DNA of 64,000 nucleotides from Rhizobium sp. Root708 (GTDB lineage Bacteria; Pseudomonadota; Alphaproteobacteria; Rhizobiales; Rhizobiaceae), in the NCBI RefSeq assembly GCF_001429725.1, contig NZ_LMHV01000040.1, positions 203,825-267,824 of the forward strand, written 5' to 3'. This document shows, one piece after another, positions 62,931 to 64,000 of this stretch; position 1 is the stretch's first letter; the number at the start of each line of letters is the position of its first letter. The position numbers were made by a program, and so were the translations under genes. The notes beneath the pieces were generated by a model. The model did no database searches, was not told the DNA's origin, and worked only from the letters and a program-made list of their open reading frames with translations.

Positions 62931-63992
62931 ATGGCAGCAAGGAAACGAGTTGTCATCATCGGCTCCGGCATTATCGGCGCTTCGATCGCCTGGCACCTGA
63001 GCCGGCGGGACACCGACGTCACCGTGATCGCGGAAGACATCGGCGGCGTCGCCACGCCGAATTCCTTTGCCTGGATCAACGCCAGCTGGGGCAATCCTGA
63101 ATTCTACTTTCGCTTTCGCCGTCGTGCCATGAGGGAATGGAAGCGGCTGTCCGGCGACATCCCAGGCCTGCCCCTCTCCTGGTGTGGCAGCGTCTGCTGG
63201 GATCTTCCGCCTGAACGATTGGAAGCCTTTGCCAGCGAGCATGGCCGTTGGGGTTATGGCATCGAGCGCGTCGGGCGCTTCGAAATATCACGCCGCGAAC
63301 CCTATCTCGCCGCTGTGCCGGATCTTGCGCTGGCCGTCGCCGAGGAAGGCGCCGTGGAACCGGTCCCCGCAGCCAGAATGATGCTCGCCGATGCCGAGGC
63401 ACGCGGCGCACGTTTCGTGACAGGCGATGTCAGCGGCTTCATCAGGCGTGGCGAGCGCATCGCCGGCGTCGTCAGCTCCGCCGGCATGTTCGAGGCCGAT
63501 GATGTGGTTCTGGCGGCGGGAGCCGGCGCCGTTCCATTGGCCGATGGCATCGGCATCACCATCCCCCTCACCACCCCGCCCGGGCTTCTCGTTCACTCGC
63601 GCCCCTTCGAGAAACGTCTGAACGGCCTTGTCATCGCAGCCGAGCTTCATATGCGCCAGACGGCGGATGGCAGAATCGTCGCGGGCAGCGATTTCGGCGG
63701 CAGCGCACCCGGAGCAGATCGTCAGGAGACCGCCGCTGCACTCTTCGCCAAGGTCAAGGCCAGCCTGACCGACAGCGCAGACCTCGCGCTCGAGACATTC
63801 ACCGTCGGCTATCGCCCGACGCCCGCCGATGGCTTCCCCGTGATCGGCAACGCCGGCTGCGACGGGCTCTATGTCGCCATCATGCACTCCGGCGTCACAC
63901 TTGCGCCCCTCGTCGGATTACTCGCCTCTAACGAGATTTTATCGGAGCAATCCGAGCCGGAACTTGCAGCCTTCCGGTTGTCGCGTTTTTGA
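62931..63992 (+). CDS. FAD-dependent oxidoreductase (DAO family)
   Basis: The 353-residue protein has the FAD-binding GSGIIGASIAWHLSRRD (residues 11-27), then VTVIAED, and a C-terminal signature (YRPTPADGFPVIGNAG, then HSGVTLAPLVG). It resembles D-amino-acid dehydrogenases or glycine oxidases. The substrate is unknown. It is complete and ends just inside the window. Confidence 0.85.
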   Translation: MAARKRVVIIGSGIIGASIAWHLSRRDTDVTVIAEDIGGVATPNSFAWINASWGNPEFYFRFRRRAMREWKRLSGDIPGLPLSWCGSVCWDLPPERLEAFASEHGRWGYGIERVGRFEISRREPYLAAVPDLALAVAEEGAVEPVPAARMMLADAEARGARFVTGDVSGFIRRGERIAGVVSSAGMFEADDVVLAAGAGAVPLADGIGITIPLTTPPGLLVHSRPFEKRLNGLVIAAELHMRQTADGRIVAGSDFGGSAPGADRQETAAALFAKVKASLTDSADLALETFTVGYRPTPADGFPVIGNAGCDGLYVAIMHSGVTLAPLVGLLASNEILSEQSEPELAAFRLSRF

Positions 63993-64000
63993 TTACATGC

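Overview
The window is high-GC alphaproteobacterial DNA and looks like a chromosome of the family Rhizobiaceae (Rhizobium/Ensifer/Agrobacterium group). The main reasons are the glgP-glgB-glgC-glgA-pgm-glgX gene order, the four-subunit sarcosine oxidase operon soxBDAG, a cspA/rpsU cluster and a transglutaminase/ATP-grasp/alpha-E cluster. The genus is inferred from gene content and was not tested by a search.

Positions 1-12797 are the right-hand part of an integrated temperate phage whose left part lies outside the window. From right to left it holds: a 45-nt copy of the 3' end of tRNA-Val(GAC), which is the attachment site; a tyrosine integrase overlapped by an excisionase-like gene; small rightward early genes; a Rha-type regulator and an XRE protein; a CI-like repressor facing a Cro-like gene across an operator region; a long leftward chain of small genes joined by 4-base ATGA overlaps; a terminator; and terminase small and large subunits, a small protein and the start of a portal protein. 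A 12-base palindrome (TGCATTAATGCA) recurs three times around the repressor gene and sits on two plausible promoters.

Positions 12798-31274 are chromosomal accessory DNA. They hold small secreted or membrane proteins, a TMEM43-like gene broken by one extra base in a run of five Cs, an SNase-like protein, a tyrosine phosphatase-like protein, a TerC/DUF475 membrane protein with an unusual leader, a leftward tctCBA tricarboxylate transporter operon, an orphan periplasmic binding protein, an acyltransferase, a class III cyclase-TPR protein, a MerR regulator and a TctD/TctE-like two-component pair.

Positions 31385-38055 carry three tightly spaced genes: transglutaminase plus DUF2126 putative amidoligase, circularly permuted ATP-grasp fused to alpha-E, and a second transglutaminase-like protein. 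Together they look like an uncharacterised peptide-ligation and peptide-cleavage system, and this is the best candidate for undescribed biology here. A TadG-like VWA protein follows, then a strong terminator.

Positions 39777-50788 are the complete glycogen operon: phosphorylase, branching enzyme, ADP-glucose pyrophosphorylase, glycogen synthase, phosphoglucomutase and debranching enzyme. After it come a MaoC-like hydratase, a zinc alcohol dehydrogenase, a VOC protein, and the leftward soxBDAG operon, which oxidises sarcosine to glycine and passes the one-carbon unit to tetrahydrofolate. The right end holds a secreted DUF1254 protein, a leftward cold-shock cluster (cspA, a 95-aa protein, rpsU, a 66-aa protein), a second divergent rpsU, a TPR lipoprotein and an FAD-dependent oxidoreductase.
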